A stretch of 5,348 nt of DNA from JAJTCH01 sp040386195. Its GTDB lineage: Bacteria > Pseudomonadota > Alphaproteobacteria > Rickettsiales > UBA1997. The notes under the pieces are model-generated. The model was given only the letters and a program-made list of their open reading frames with translations, had not been told where the DNA came from and made no database searches. Each line of letters opens with the position of its first letter. Position 1 is the first letter of the stretch. Shown one piece after another: positions 5,330 through 5,348 of the stretch. The position numbers and the translations under genes were made by a program. Location: assembly GCA_040386195.1 (NCBI GenBank), contig JAZKFV010000011.1, positions 1 to 5,348 of the forward strand, written 5' to 3'.

Positions 5330-5348
5330 GTTTCGATATTTTCTGGAT

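Noticed and set aside
1..5348. A new defence, toxin-antitoxin or biosynthetic system formed by the five genes.
   Set aside because: All five are recognisable housekeeping families with intact motifs and no shared pathway. The nuclease pair xth-rnd looks like routine repair and RNA processing, not a defence module.

Overview
The window is AT-rich and carries five intact protein genes, all on the + strand: crcB (fluoride channel), an rluC-like 23S rRNA pseudouridine synthase gene, xth (exonuclease III), rnd (RNase D) and argH (argininosuccinate lyase). All five show the catalytic or signature residues of their families, and none is truncated or frameshifted. The crcB-rluC adjacency and a GTCATCCCCGACTTGATC-type palindrome at the right end are familiar from Alphaproteobacteria. 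With the low GC and mostly absent Shine-Dalgarno sequences, this suggests an AT-rich alphaproteobacterium, perhaps in or near Rickettsiales. That placement is inference from gene content and style, not from a phylogeny.

Layout: 1-127, right part of a repeat cluster; 135-1397, crcB and rluC joined stop-to-start (TAA then ATG, no gap); 1398-1607, second repeat cluster; 1608-3520, xth and rnd joined by a one-base TAATG overlap; 3521-3836, third and largest repeat cluster; 3837-5246, argH alone; 5247-5348, short spacer with the start of a different palindromic repeat. This gives three probable transcription units: crcB-rluC, xth-rnd and argH. They have no common pathway: ion detoxification plus ribosome maturation, DNA repair plus RNA processing, and the last step of arginine synthesis.

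The genes are ordinary. What deserves attention is the repeat system between the transcription units. One small element (core ATCCTTCGCTAYGCTCAGGAT, followed by GACA) occurs in all three clusters and never inside a unit. In the two complete clusters it forms an inverted pair able to fold into a hairpin of about 36 bp. To the right come tandem extra copies, either truncated right arms with a 23-25 bp period or whole elements with a 59-60 bp period. These end just before the start codon of the next gene. Short decayed left arms lie on the other side, so the clusters look roughly mirror-symmetric. This kind of dispersed palindrome is widespread in bacterial genomes. The nested stutter structure is the less ordinary part. 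I found no RNA gene, CRISPR array, transposase, phage gene or novel multi-gene system.
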